The notes below the pieces were generated by a model. That model was given only the letters and a program-made list of their open reading frames with translations. It made no database searches and was not told the origin of the DNA. 17,696 nt of DNA from Lachnospiraceae bacterium (lineage in GTDB: Bacteria > Bacillota > Clostridia > Lachnospirales > Lachnospiraceae): the NCBI GenBank assembly GCA_021202715.1, contig JAJQCL010000230.1:971-18666 (forward strand), written 5' to 3'. The translations under genes and the position numbers were made by a program. The stretch's first letter is position 1, and each line of letters starts with the position of its first letter. This document shows positions 7,151-14,568 of the stretch, piece by piece.

Positions 7151-8082
7151 CAGCTCTCAATTCCCTTCAGCATATTGTTCTGTACTCTCTTGTACAGCTC
7201 CTCCTTGGCGTCGTAGCCCATCTCCTTCTGCCGGAAATTGACCGCCGCCGCTTCCACGATGATCGCCACATTCCGGCCGGGCCGGATCGGGATCCGGCAG
7301 CTGAGAATCTTATTGCCCAGGTACTTCACATATTCCTCCTGCGACCCCAGACGATCATAAGTCTTATCCTTGTTCCAGTCCTCCAGAACGATCACCATAT
7401 CGACTTTCTGCTCGTCCTTGACACTCTCGGCGCCGAACAGCGCCTTCACATCGATGATTCCGATGCCCCGCAGCTCAATGAAGTGCTTGGTAACGGCCGG
7501 CGCCCGCCCCACGATCTCAGCGTCGTTGACACGATGCAGCTCCACCGCATCGTCAGCCACCAGCCGGTGCCCGCGCTTGATCAGCTCCAGGGCCGCCTCA
7601 CTCTTGCCGATACCGCTCTCACCGGTAATGAGGATTCCCACACCGGCCACGTCCATCAGCACGCCGTGGATCGTCTGCGTCGGTCCCAGCTTCTCCTGCA
7701 GATACCGCAGCACCCGGGCGTAGACGTCCGAGGTAAAACAGTGGGAGGCGAAAAGAGGCACCTCATACTCATCGGCCAGGCCGATCACTTCCTCATCCGG
7801 CAAATGATCCCGGCAATACACCAGACAGGGGACGTTCCGGGAAAACAGCATCCGGAACACCTCATTCTTCCTCTCCCGGGTCAGCGTCCGCAGATACGCC
7901 ATCTCCACATTTCCGATAAACTGCATCCGGTCCGCATCAAAATGCTCAAAAAATCCCGCCATCTGCAGGGCCGGCCGGTTGACATCCCAGTGCGTCACCC
8001 GCACCCCTTCGATGTCCACCTCCGGATTCAGATGCCGCAGATTCATATCCATCGCCACCTGGCTTAAACTGATTCCTTCCAC
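7150..8082 (-). CDS. hprK: HPr kinase/phosphorylase
   Basis: HprK phosphorylates HPr of the PTS on Ser46 when sugar is plentiful and reverses this by phosphorolysis, which makes it the sensor for CcpA-type carbon catabolite repression in Firmicutes. The product is 310 aa, the normal length. The C-terminal kinase domain shows IHGV (138-141), Walker A GESGIGKS (154-161), ADD (176-178) and the family signature ELRGIGIIDVKALFG (203-217). The N-terminal domain (about 1-130) is the usual DRTGG-like fold. Translation starts at a GTG at 8082, supported by GGGAGG six bases upstream; no in-frame ATG fits. A candidate promoter sits at 8205-8233, giving a leader of about 115 nt. The stop overlaps the murB start. 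Confidence 0.96.
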   Translation of the reverse strand: MEGISLSQVAMDMNLRHLNPEVDIEGVRVTHWDVNRPALQMAGFFEHFDADRMQFIGNVEMAYLRTLTRERKNEVFRMLFSRNVPCLVYCRDHLPDEEVIGLADEYEVPLFASHCFTSDVYARVLRYLQEKLGPTQTIHGVLMDVAGVGILITGESGIGKSEAALELIKRGHRLVADDAVELHRVNDAEIVGRAPAVTKHFIELRGIGIIDVKALFGAESVKDEQKVDMVIVLEDWNKDKTYDRLGSQEEYVKYLGNKILSCRIPIRPGRNVAIIVEAAAVNFRQKEMGYDAKEELYKRVQNNMLKGIES

Positions 8083-8204
8083 GTTGATCCTCCCGTCTTC
8101 TTCTCCTGAATCTTTTTATATATATCCCGGCCACGCCCCTCTATGCAGAGCGCCCCGCGCATGTCCGTATTCAGTGCGTTCCAAAAATACACAGTACCGT
8201 TTCC

Positions 8205-8233
8205 AGTATACCATAAATTGCCGGTTCTGGCTA
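8205..8233 (-). promoter_or_regulatory. Candidate sigma-A promoter for hprK-murB-whiA
   Basis: On the minus strand a -35-like TAGCCA (8228-8233), a 17-bp spacer and -10 TATACT (8205-8210) precede hprK by about 125 bp. The -35 matches four of six consensus positions and includes the uvrC stop codon TAG. The -10 is strong. Inferred from sequence only. Confidence 0.6.
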
Positions 8234-10111
8234 CTCTTCCGGGATTTCTCCGTCGTGAAAAAACGCATACACCGTGCGCGCCACGGGACGGTTCATCTCC
8301 GGGATCCGGGCCAGATCGTCCACCGACGCCTCCCGCAGCGCGTCCAGCGTCTGAAACTCCCGCATCAGCGCTTTCCGGCGCGCCGGTCCCACCCCGTCGA
8401 TGTCGTCGAGGATCGAATGAACCTGCGCCTTGCCCCGCAGGCTGCGGTGATATTCGATGGCGAAGCGGTGCGCCTCATCCTGAATCCGCGTGATCAGCTG
8501 AAATGCCTCACTGTGCCGGTCGATCGGCAGCTCCTGATTGCGGAAATACAGCCCCCGCGTCCGGTGGTTGTCATCCTTCACCATCCCGCAGACCGGGATG
8601 GAAAGCCCCATCCGTGCCAGCACCTCCTCGGCCACGTTCACCTGGCCGCGCCCGCCGTCCATCAGAAGCAGATCCGGGAAACGGGTGAAGCTGCCGTATT
8701 CGTCCTCCATCCCCCGTTCCCGCAGGATCCGCTGCTCCTCCAGGCCGTGGGAGAAACGCCGCGTGAGCACCTCCTCCATGGAGGCATAATCGCTCGGCCC
8801 CTGCACCCATTTGATCTTAAATTTGCGATAATCGCTGCGTTTCGGCTTTCCTTTCTCGTAGACGACCATGGAACCCACCGACTCGAAGCCGGAGATATTG
8901 GAAATGTCATAGGCCTCCATACGCACCAGTCCCGCCAGACCAAGCAGGTCCTCCAGCTGGCGGACCGCACCCAGCGTCCGCGCCTCCTCCCGCTTCACCC
9001 TCTCACGGTCCCGCGAGAGAATTAGCCCGGCGTTCTGCTCCGCCAGCTCCATGAGGCGGTGCTTTTCTCCCCGCCGGGGCACAGTCAGCGTCACCTTATG
9101 ACCGCTCTTCGCCGACAGCCAGGCCGCGATCGACTCGCCCTCCGGCAAGGCATCCGGCAGAAAGAGCTCTCCGGGAATAAAGGGAGTTCCCGCATAAAAC
9201 TGTTTGACGAAATCCTGCAGGATCTGCACCTTCCCGTCTCCCTCCGCCACCTGCACATGAAAATGATCCCGGCCGATCAGCTTGCCCTCCCGGACGAAGA
9301 AGACCTGTACGATGGCATCCGCCCCCTCGGCGGCCAGAGCGATCACATCCCGATTGTCCCGGGTATTCTCCGTCATCTTCTGCTGCTCATCCATTTTCCG
9401 CACACTGAACAGCAGCTCCCGGTACGACGCCGCCGTTTCAAAATCCAGCGCCTCCGCGGCCGCCTGCATCTTCTCCTCCAGCTGCTTGATCAGCGGCTCG
9501 TAGTTTCCTCCCAGGAAGCTCTGCGCCTTGCGAATATTCTCTGCATAGGCCTCCGGCGTAATCCAGCCCTGACAGGGCGCGTCGCACGGGTGAATATGAT
9601 AGTTCAGACAGGGCCGCTCCTTCCCCGTATCCTCCGGCAGCTTCCGGCTGCAGTCCCGAATGCGGAAGAGCCGATGTGTCAGCCGGATCGTATCGCGCAC
9701 CGCCCCGGCACTGACGAAGGGCCCATAGTATTTCGAAGCGTCCCGTTTCGCGCGTCTGGCCAGCATAATCCGCGGAAACTCCTCCTCCACCGTCACCCGG
9801 ATGTAAGGATAACCCTTGTCGTCCTTCAGCATCGTATTGTATTTGGGGCGGTGCTCCTTGATCAGGTTGCACTCCAGCACCAGTGCCTCCGCCTCCGAAT
9901 CGACGACGATCGTCTCAAACCAGGCGATCTGCGACACCATCCGCTGCACCTTCGGCGACTTGTTCGTTCCCTTCTGGAAATACTGGCGCACCCGGTTCTT
10001 CAGAACCACGGCCTTCCCCACGTAAATGATCCGGTCCGAGGCGTCGTGCATCAGATACACCCCCGGCCGGTCCGGCAGCTTCTTCAGTTCTTCCTGTAAA
10101 TTGAATTCCAT
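8231..10111 (-). CDS. uvrC: UvrABC excinuclease subunit C
   Basis: UvrC makes both incisions around a lesion in nucleotide excision repair after UvrA and UvrB load. The product is about 626 aa, normal for the family. Domains in order: an N-terminal GIY-YIG nuclease (GVYLMHDASDRIIYVGKA, residues 17-34), which makes the 3' cut; a UVR/UvrB-binding helical hairpin near 203-240 (EALDFETAASYRELL); an RNase H-like endonuclease domain, which makes the 5' cut, with EAYDISNISG near 395-405 and LLMDGGRGQV; and tandem helix-hairpin-helix motifs at the C-terminus (DIDGVGPARRKAL). The start is set at the ATG at 10111. A GTG two codons upstream (10117) is equally possible because no strong ribosome site separates them. 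A good promoter lies at 10195-10223. It heads the gene cluster but is 148 nt away from hprK, which has its own candidate promoter. Confidence 0.96.
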   Translation of the reverse strand: MEFNLQEELKKLPDRPGVYLMHDASDRIIYVGKAVVLKNRVRQYFQKGTNKSPKVQRMVSQIAWFETIVVDSEAEALVLECNLIKEHRPKYNTMLKDDKGYPYIRVTVEEEFPRIMLARRAKRDASKYYGPFVSAGAVRDTIRLTHRLFRIRDCSRKLPEDTGKERPCLNYHIHPCDAPCQGWITPEAYAENIRKAQSFLGGNYEPLIKQLEEKMQAAAEALDFETAASYRELLFSVRKMDEQQKMTENTRDNRDVIALAAEGADAIVQVFFVREGKLIGRDHFHVQVAEGDGKVQILQDFVKQFYAGTPFIPGELFLPDALPEGESIAAWLSAKSGHKVTLTVPRRGEKHRLMELAEQNAGLILSRDRERVKREEARTLGAVRQLEDLLGLAGLVRMEAYDISNISGFESVGSMVVYEKGKPKRSDYRKFKIKWVQGPSDYASMEEVLTRRFSHGLEEQRILRERGMEDEYGSFTRFPDLLLMDGGRGQVNVAEEVLARMGLSIPVCGMVKDDNHRTRGLYFRNQELPIDRHSEAFQLITRIQDEAHRFAIEYHRSLRGKAQVHSILDDIDGVGPARRKALMREFQTLDALREASVDDLARIPEMNRPVARTVYAFFHDGEIPEE

Positions 10112-10194
10112 AGCCACTCTTCATTCCAAATGCTCTCTGCACAGCCAGCCATTTCCGTTTTCTGTGCGAGGCTGCTTCATAATCCGTCACAAAC

Positions 10195-10223
10195 AGTATA
10201 CCGCTTTTTGACGGGATTCTCAA
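10195..10223 (-). promoter_or_regulatory. Sigma-A promoter for uvrC
   Basis: On the minus strand TTGAGA (10218-10223) and TATACT (10195-10200) are separated by exactly 17 bp, a near-consensus housekeeping promoter. It directs into uvrC with a leader of about 75 nt and lies immediately downstream of the terminator of the tannase operon, which isolates the two units. Confidence 0.75.
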
Positions 10224-10226
10224 CGG

Positions 10227-10256
10227 AAAAAGCCCCCGGGGAGAAGGCCCGGGGGC
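10227..10256 (-). terminator. Rho-independent terminator of the permease-tannase operon
   Basis: A perfect 9-bp GC-only stem (10248-10256 with 10232-10240) with a 7-nt loop is followed on the minus strand by five T residues (10227-10231). It lies 87 nt downstream of the tannase stop and just ahead of the uvrC promoter. The 86 bases between it and the tannase stop hold only a short tandem TTGTCAA/TTGTCAT (10283-10296) and no gene. Confidence 0.88.
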
Positions 10257-10342
10257 GTCGCTGAAAAACGAAAAAACGTCAGTTGTCAATTGTCATTCAC
10301 CAGAATATGGATGTACCGCTATAGTACACAGATTTTTCCGGT

Positions 10343-11770
10343 TCAGTCTGCCAGTGAGATCTCCTTCGCCCAGGCGAACATGTCGTCCATGTCGTAATCG
10401 CCGCAGTGAGACTTATCCCACGCAAGCTGGAAATCCACATCCAGAGAAGGATCCTTCTGTTTCAGTGTCTCCGCGAAGATCATGGGAATCGCCCAGGAGG
10501 TGTGGCAGTCCGTTGTTCCGTAACGAATCCGGAAATGGCGCGCCACATCCGAGTTCTGTCCGTCCGCATACTCCATGGGGTTCATGACATGAATCAGTTC
10601 CGGTTCCGCCAGGCTCCTTCCGCCCGTATCATGCGCCAGCCCGAATTCCGTAAAGTGCCGGAATCGCTCTGTCTCCGTCTGGAAGAGCTCATTCTCCGCA
10701 GAAATGCCTTCCCAGTCGTCAAAGGCCGGTACCGGCTTCATTCTCTGCAGCCGCTCCATGTGCGCCCGCAGATCGAATCCAGTCACACGGTTCCCTTCCA
10801 CCGTGACATACGGTGCGGCAGAGAGGTCTGCCCCCTCATCCAGCGCTCGCTGCGCGGATGCCATCAGATAGCGCACCAGGTTGTCCTTAAATGTGCCGTC
10901 ACCCTGCGCATCCAGCGAAAGTTCCTGCGTCCCGTTCACGCACAGATGCAAACCATTCACATACTCCACGAACATGGCACGCAGCTCCCGGGACGCCTGC
11001 TCCTGCTCCGGCGTCAGAGTTCCCGCATAGGGCTCGCCGACCACAGTCCCCTCTTCATTCACGCGGAAGCGAAGAGAGTGATAATCATTCAGCCCATCCA
11101 GCAGCCATTCATAGGCCATGTCCGCATGCTCCAGATTCATGATCGGGCAGAAGCAGATAGCAGCGAAGATATCATCCCGCTCTTCGGCGGCACCGATCTC
11201 CCGCAGATACGGTTCATAATCGGCGCTGTTTCCGCTGACGCCCAGCAGGGCCGACAGGGCGCCGCCGGCGCTGGTGCCGTCACTGATGATGCGCTCTGTA
11301 TTTCCCGGAATCACGTCACGGTTGTGCCGCAGGAAACGGACCGCCGCCTTGAGATCCACGATACAGGCCGGCGCAGCCCCGGCCGTCTCGCCGCTTTCCT
11401 TTACGGAGTTACGCCCGCGGCTGGCCGGTGCCGCCACCACGAAGCCCTTCTGCAGCGCCACGAAGAGGGCGTTGATCTGATCCCGGCCCCAGGACCGAAA
11501 GTTCATCCCCGGCGCATCCGCCCGCCCGGCGGCGTAAGCGCCCACCGCATTGGGCAGGAAGATCGGCGCCGTCTCCACGGTCAGGCCGTTGACACTTTCG
11601 CCGCGGAAATATTCTTCCGGAACAAAGATATTCATCTTCTGATGTTCCGGGCAGACCGGATGTTCCACATAGGGAATATTCCGAAAGGCCCGATATGTAA
11701 CAGACTGTCCTTTCAGTTCCAGCGTCTCCGTCCGGCCGCCGTCAGGTTTCCATTTCAAGCGATCATTCAT
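10343..11770 (-). CDS. Subtype-B tannase (tannin acyl hydrolase), alpha/beta-hydrolase fold
   Basis: Tannase hydrolyses galloyl ester bonds of hydrolysable tannins and gallate esters, releasing gallic acid. The protein resembles Lactobacillus plantarum tannase along its whole length as I recall that sequence (475 aa here, 469 there). Shared landmarks are RNIPYVEHPV (30-39), the nucleophile motif GTSAGG (165-170, Ser167), LEHADMAYEW, RMKPVPAFD, SAENELF, Asp421 in GTTD, and His455 in WDKSHCGDYD; the triad is Ser167-Asp421-His455. His423 replaces the aspartate that contacts the galloyl ring in the L. plantarum enzyme (Asp421 there). There is no signal peptide, so it acts in the cytoplasm. The start at 11770 is chosen because MNDRLKW aligns with the homolog N-terminus; the frame is open to 11863 but lacks a better site. 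It follows the permease by 82 nt and was probably transcribed with it. Another esterase specificity is possible. Confidence 0.85.
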   Translation of the reverse strand: MNDRLKWKPDGGRTETLELKGQSVTYRAFRNIPYVEHPVCPEHQKMNIFVPEEYFRGESVNGLTVETAPIFLPNAVGAYAAGRADAPGMNFRSWGRDQINALFVALQKGFVVAAPASRGRNSVKESGETAGAAPACIVDLKAAVRFLRHNRDVIPGNTERIISDGTSAGGALSALLGVSGNSADYEPYLREIGAAEERDDIFAAICFCPIMNLEHADMAYEWLLDGLNDYHSLRFRVNEEGTVVGEPYAGTLTPEQEQASRELRAMFVEYVNGLHLCVNGTQELSLDAQGDGTFKDNLVRYLMASAQRALDEGADLSAAPYVTVEGNRVTGFDLRAHMERLQRMKPVPAFDDWEGISAENELFQTETERFRHFTEFGLAHDTGGRSLAEPELIHVMNPMEYADGQNSDVARHFRIRYGTTDCHTSWAIPMIFAETLKQKDPSLDVDFQLAWDKSHCGDYDMDDMFAWAKEISLAD

Positions 11771-11852
11771 TATCTCAATACATCCTTCCTCCATCCGGAT
11801 CAAACCGGCATGGAAAGCCTGCCTGTTGAAGCAGACATCGGTTGGCTGGTTC

Positions 11853-13133
11853 CTAGAATCCAAAATAGATCGGCATCCAGATCACGGACACGACCATCTC
11901 GATGATCACCACCGGAAGGCCGAACTTCACGGCATCCTTGATCGAATATTTCCCAGCGCCGAAGGCAGCAGCAGCCGTACCGGAAGCCATAGGAGTCATG
12001 ATAGCGGTGATGGAGGACAGCTCCAGAGCGCAGATAACAGGCAGAGCGCTGATGCCGCTGTTCATGCAGGCCAGAATAGCCAGAGGGGTCAGGACATTGA
12101 CCAGACCGCCGTTCTCCATGAACTGTGTCAGGATGGAGCAGATCAGGAAGAAAGCAGCCACCACAACGGTCATATTGCTGGCGGAGCCGATGAGATTGCC
12201 GATCGCGCCGGAGATCAGATCTGCCGCGCCGCTGTTTGTCAGCGCTGTCGCCAGAGACAGCATGCAGGCCACCATGACGATCGGGCTGTGAATCAGGCCG
12301 CCCGTGACGTCCTTGCCGTCCATAACACCGAGAATGACAACTGCCAGAGCTGCGACCACAGAGATCTGACCTGCCGTCAGTCCCAGAGAATCATTAAAGA
12401 ACATCGCCACCATGGCAACCACGAAGATCACATACACGGCATTCTCTTTCCACTTGGGAAGAGTCGAGGTCAGCTTGGACTCCATCCGCGCATCCTCCAC
12501 GATGACCACATCGTCTCCCTTCGGCAGCAGCTTGTAGCCGATCAGGATAACAAAGAGCATGGCGATGACAGCGCCGGGGATACGGGACAGGCAGATATCG
12601 TAGATCTTCATGGACTCTGTGCTTCCCAAATTCGACAGGAACTCATTCTTCTGCAGGAAGAGGACGGTGCTCATGCCGATGGGGAAGAAGCCGATTCCCA
12701 GCTGAGCACCCAGAGCAGCGGGTAAGATCAGCCGCGCTTTCGGAACATGAGAGGTCTCCGCCATCGTGGCCAGCAGAGGCAGGCAAACGATCAGCGCCAC
12801 CGTTGAACCGGTGAACTGACACATCAGGAAGGGAAACAGCATGGCAGCCGCCACCATCACGCGGTCGCCGCCCTTCATCTTAGTCAGCGCGTTGGCGATC
12901 ATTCCCAGCAGACTGGTTTTCTGCAGGGCACCGCCCAGGATGATCATACCGATCATGGAAATGACCGTGTTGCCCACGAAGTTGCCCCAGGCCTCATCCG
13001 TGCTGAGGATACCGGCCAGCCAGAGGACTGTAATCGATGCGAGACACCCCAGCTCTGTGGGAATCTTGCTTGAGCTGATCGATACGCAGATAAATACGAA
13101 GACCAGCAACACTAAAACCATTTGAAATGTCAT
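11853..13133 (-). CDS. Ion-transporter-superfamily permease (SLC13/ArsB-NhaD-like), candidate aromatic-acid or galloyl-ester transporter
   Basis: This 426-residue integral membrane protein has about 10-11 hydrophobic segments, with a first helix at MTFQMVLVLLVFVFICVSI (1-19). Two similar halves carry re-entrant-type motifs: QFTGSTVALIVCLPLLA in the first half and QFMENGGLVNVLTPLAILA in the second. This inverted-repeat layout fits the ion-transporter superfamily (DASS/SLC13, ArsB, CitM, GntP relatives), which usually move anions with Na+ or H+. The exact family and substrate cannot be read from the sequence. Because the next gene is a cytoplasmic tannase, I infer transport of a gallate ester, gallate or a breakdown product. 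The start ATG at 13133 has an AGGAGG site; the frame is open upstream to 13250 but that part is hydrophilic, arginine-rich and not membrane-like. It is the first gene of the operon and divergent from the AraC gene. Confidence 0.78.
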   Translation of the reverse strand: MTFQMVLVLLVFVFICVSISSSKIPTELGCLASITVLWLAGILSTDEAWGNFVGNTVISMIGMIILGGALQKTSLLGMIANALTKMKGGDRVMVAAAMLFPFLMCQFTGSTVALIVCLPLLATMAETSHVPKARLILPAALGAQLGIGFFPIGMSTVLFLQKNEFLSNLGSTESMKIYDICLSRIPGAVIAMLFVILIGYKLLPKGDDVVIVEDARMESKLTSTLPKWKENAVYVIFVVAMVAMFFNDSLGLTAGQISVVAALAVVILGVMDGKDVTGGLIHSPIVMVACMLSLATALTNSGAADLISGAIGNLIGSASNMTVVVAAFFLICSILTQFMENGGLVNVLTPLAILACMNSGISALPVICALELSSITAIMTPMASGTAAAAFGAGKYSIKDAVKFGLPVVIIEMVVSVIWMPIYFGF

Positions 13134-13358
13134 TGAGTTTCTCCTCCTATTGTAATGATGGGCTGCAGGGCGGGTATGGCGTTGGCCTCTCCGCCCGATC
13201 CGCCCTCCCCCGTTCCGGCATGCGGGCTGTACACCTCCCTCTGCCTTCACGAAGAGGATATCACATTCTTTTTAACATTTTCAATCATCTATGCTTCCAC
13301 AGACTATTTCAATCTTACCCGTTTTTTTTACTATTTTCGTTTTACAAGAAGTTATTTT

Positions 13359-13390
13359 ATTGCAATCTTTTCATTCCCTGATTGCATCTT
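13359..13390. repeat. Direct repeat, candidate AraC-type operator
   Basis: ATTGCAATCTT (13359-13369) and ATTGCATCTT (13381-13390) are direct repeats starting 22 bp apart, about two helical turns, which is the geometry bound by AraC-family dimers. The second unit overlaps the -35 of the regulator's own promoter, which suggests autoregulation. Binding is an inference. Confidence 0.45.
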
Positions 13391-13417
13391 GCCATTTCCT
13401 TTCCCAGGCATTATAAT
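13389..13417 (+). promoter_or_regulatory. Sigma-A promoter of the AraC-type regulator gene
   Basis: TTGCCA (13389-13394), a 17-bp spacer and a perfect TATAAT (13412-13417) lie 45 bp before the start codon, giving a leader of about 40 nt. Confidence 0.8.
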
Positions 13418-13462
13418 CAGACTGTGAAAACTTTCATTTTTTTACACCAGAGAGGAAATGCT

Positions 13463-14344
13463 ATGTGGAACATTGATTTTCGAGAGCCGCCTCAGAACGC
13501 AGGGAGCAACCTGCTCCCGCCGCCCTTCACGGCCATCCATCATTTCAGCTATATGGATTATATTCCCAACTGGTACTTTTTCTGGCACCTTCATCAGCAC
13601 TCCGCGGAGCTGGTCTTTGTCCAGTCAGGGCACGGATATCTCAACGTGGGAAATCAGCAAATCCCACTGCACCGTGGGTATGTCTGCATTGTCCCGCCTA
13701 AAATTCTGCACTACTATTCCAGCGAAAAGGCGGACCCGCTGTGCTATTACAGTCTCGGCATCCCCACAGACCGGGAGGACTGCGAGCTGTCCGTGTTTTT
13801 CCGGGAGCTCGACTGCTCCGTCATCCCGCTGGAGGAGGATTTCTCTTTCCTTCTCTCCGGCTGCCAGGCACTGCGGCGGCAGCTCGACGCCTCCGACAAC
13901 TGTGCCGACGCCACCTTTCAGGCGATCCTCTATGGGATGCTGATGCGCATCCGTCAGGTGGCGCTTGACCACCACATCACCCCCGTTACCCGCTCGCGGA
14001 TCATGATTCAGGATGTATTAACCTTTATCGCCGAGCACTACAACGAGAAGCTGACACTGGATGAACTCTCCCACCGCTTCGGCATCAGTCCGGTCCATCT
14101 GAACCGGCTCTTTAAGAAGTCCTGCGGGCTCTCCCCCATCAACTACATCATTTATTTTCGCATCACGCAGGCCATCATTCTCCTGCAGAAAACAAATATG
14201 AGCATTGCCGATATCACTTATACGGTCGGCTATCAGAATCAGGCTCACTTTACCAAGTTGTTCCGTGAGCAAATCGGCTGTACTCCCGCCGAGTTCCGCC
14301 AGAAAATCCAACAGGAGCAGACGGATAAACCGATCTGGGAGTGA
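13463..14344 (+). CDS. AraC/XylS-family transcriptional regulator with N-terminal cupin domain
   Basis: This 293-residue regulator has the standard AraC layout. Residues about 25-110 form a cupin-like sensor domain, with HLHQHSAEL (42-50), GxGYL-type turns and a later VPPKILHYY (77-85). Residues about 185-285 hold two helix-turn-helix motifs: LTLDELSHRFGISPVHLNRL (197-216) and MSIADITYTVGYQNQAHFTK (246-265), followed by the conserved LFREQIGCTPAEFR. The start at 13463 is chosen for its AGAGG site and strong promoter; an in-frame ATG at 13382 lies upstream of the -10 and can be excluded. The gene is divergent from the permease-tannase operon, so it most likely controls that operon in response to a small aromatic or sugar ligand, and possibly itself through the 13359-13390 repeat. 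The ligand cannot be deduced. Confidence 0.9.
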   Translation: MWNIDFREPPQNAGSNLLPPPFTAIHHFSYMDYIPNWYFFWHLHQHSAELVFVQSGHGYLNVGNQQIPLHRGYVCIVPPKILHYYSSEKADPLCYYSLGIPTDREDCELSVFFRELDCSVIPLEEDFSFLLSGCQALRRQLDASDNCADATFQAILYGMLMRIRQVALDHHITPVTRSRIMIQDVLTFIAEHYNEKLTLDELSHRFGISPVHLNRLFKKSCGLSPINYIIYFRITQAIILLQKTNMSIADITYTVGYQNQAHFTKLFREQIGCTPAEFRQKIQQEQTDKPIWE

Positions 14345-14498
14345 CCTGAATTTATGAAACCAACGGCGCCAACTGATACAGAACGCCAAAACCCGAAAAA
14401 GAAGCAATTGAGTAGACGGCAAATTTCTTCGCCTCTTATTCGCTGCACGGACTGCGTCCTGCGTCAGTCGGAAAACGCCCTGCGCAACCCTGTGCAAA

Positions 14499-14543
14499 AA
14501 AGACGCCCTCCTGTGTGTATCCATCGCACAGGAAAGCGTCTTT
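14499..14543. terminator. Bidirectional terminator between the AraC-type gene and ftsH
   Basis: An 8-bp outer stem (AAAGACGC 14499-14506 with GCGTCTTT 14536-14543) and a 7-bp inner stem (14509-14515 with 14527-14533) surround an 11-nt loop. On the minus strand the stem runs into six T residues (14496-14501), 26 nt after the ftsH stop. On the plus strand a weaker TTTACTATTT follows. The preceding 154 bases (14345-14498), after the AraC-type gene, hold no gene I can support. Confidence 0.85.
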
Positions 14544-14568
14544 ACTATTTAATGCAAATATTTATCTT

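Larger units (their letters stand above)
13134..13462. promoter_or_regulatory. Divergent control region between the permease-tannase operon and the AraC-type gene
   Basis: This 329-bp gene-free region has a GC-rich half (13134-13255), which would be the permease mRNA leader, and an AT-rich half (13256-13460) carrying the control signals. A possible minus-strand promoter is TTGAAA (13279-13284), a 16-bp spacer and GATATC (13257-13262), a weak -10. The leader contains a 24-codon ATG reading frame (13221 down to 13147) whose TAG overlaps the permease ribosome site. The AT-rich half also holds the direct repeat and the AraC-gene promoter listed separately. No hairpin with a U-tract was seen. Confidence 0.6.

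Noticed and set aside
10283..10296. Tandem TTGTCAA/TTGTCAT downstream of the tannase
   Set aside because: Two 7-bp units can arise by chance in this AT-rich stretch; there is no dyad or further repeat to give it a function.
10406..11905. 499-codon plus-strand open frame opposite the tannase
   Set aside because: It is antisense to a gene matching the tannase family along its full length. The translation is His/Arg/Gln-rich with no domain signature.
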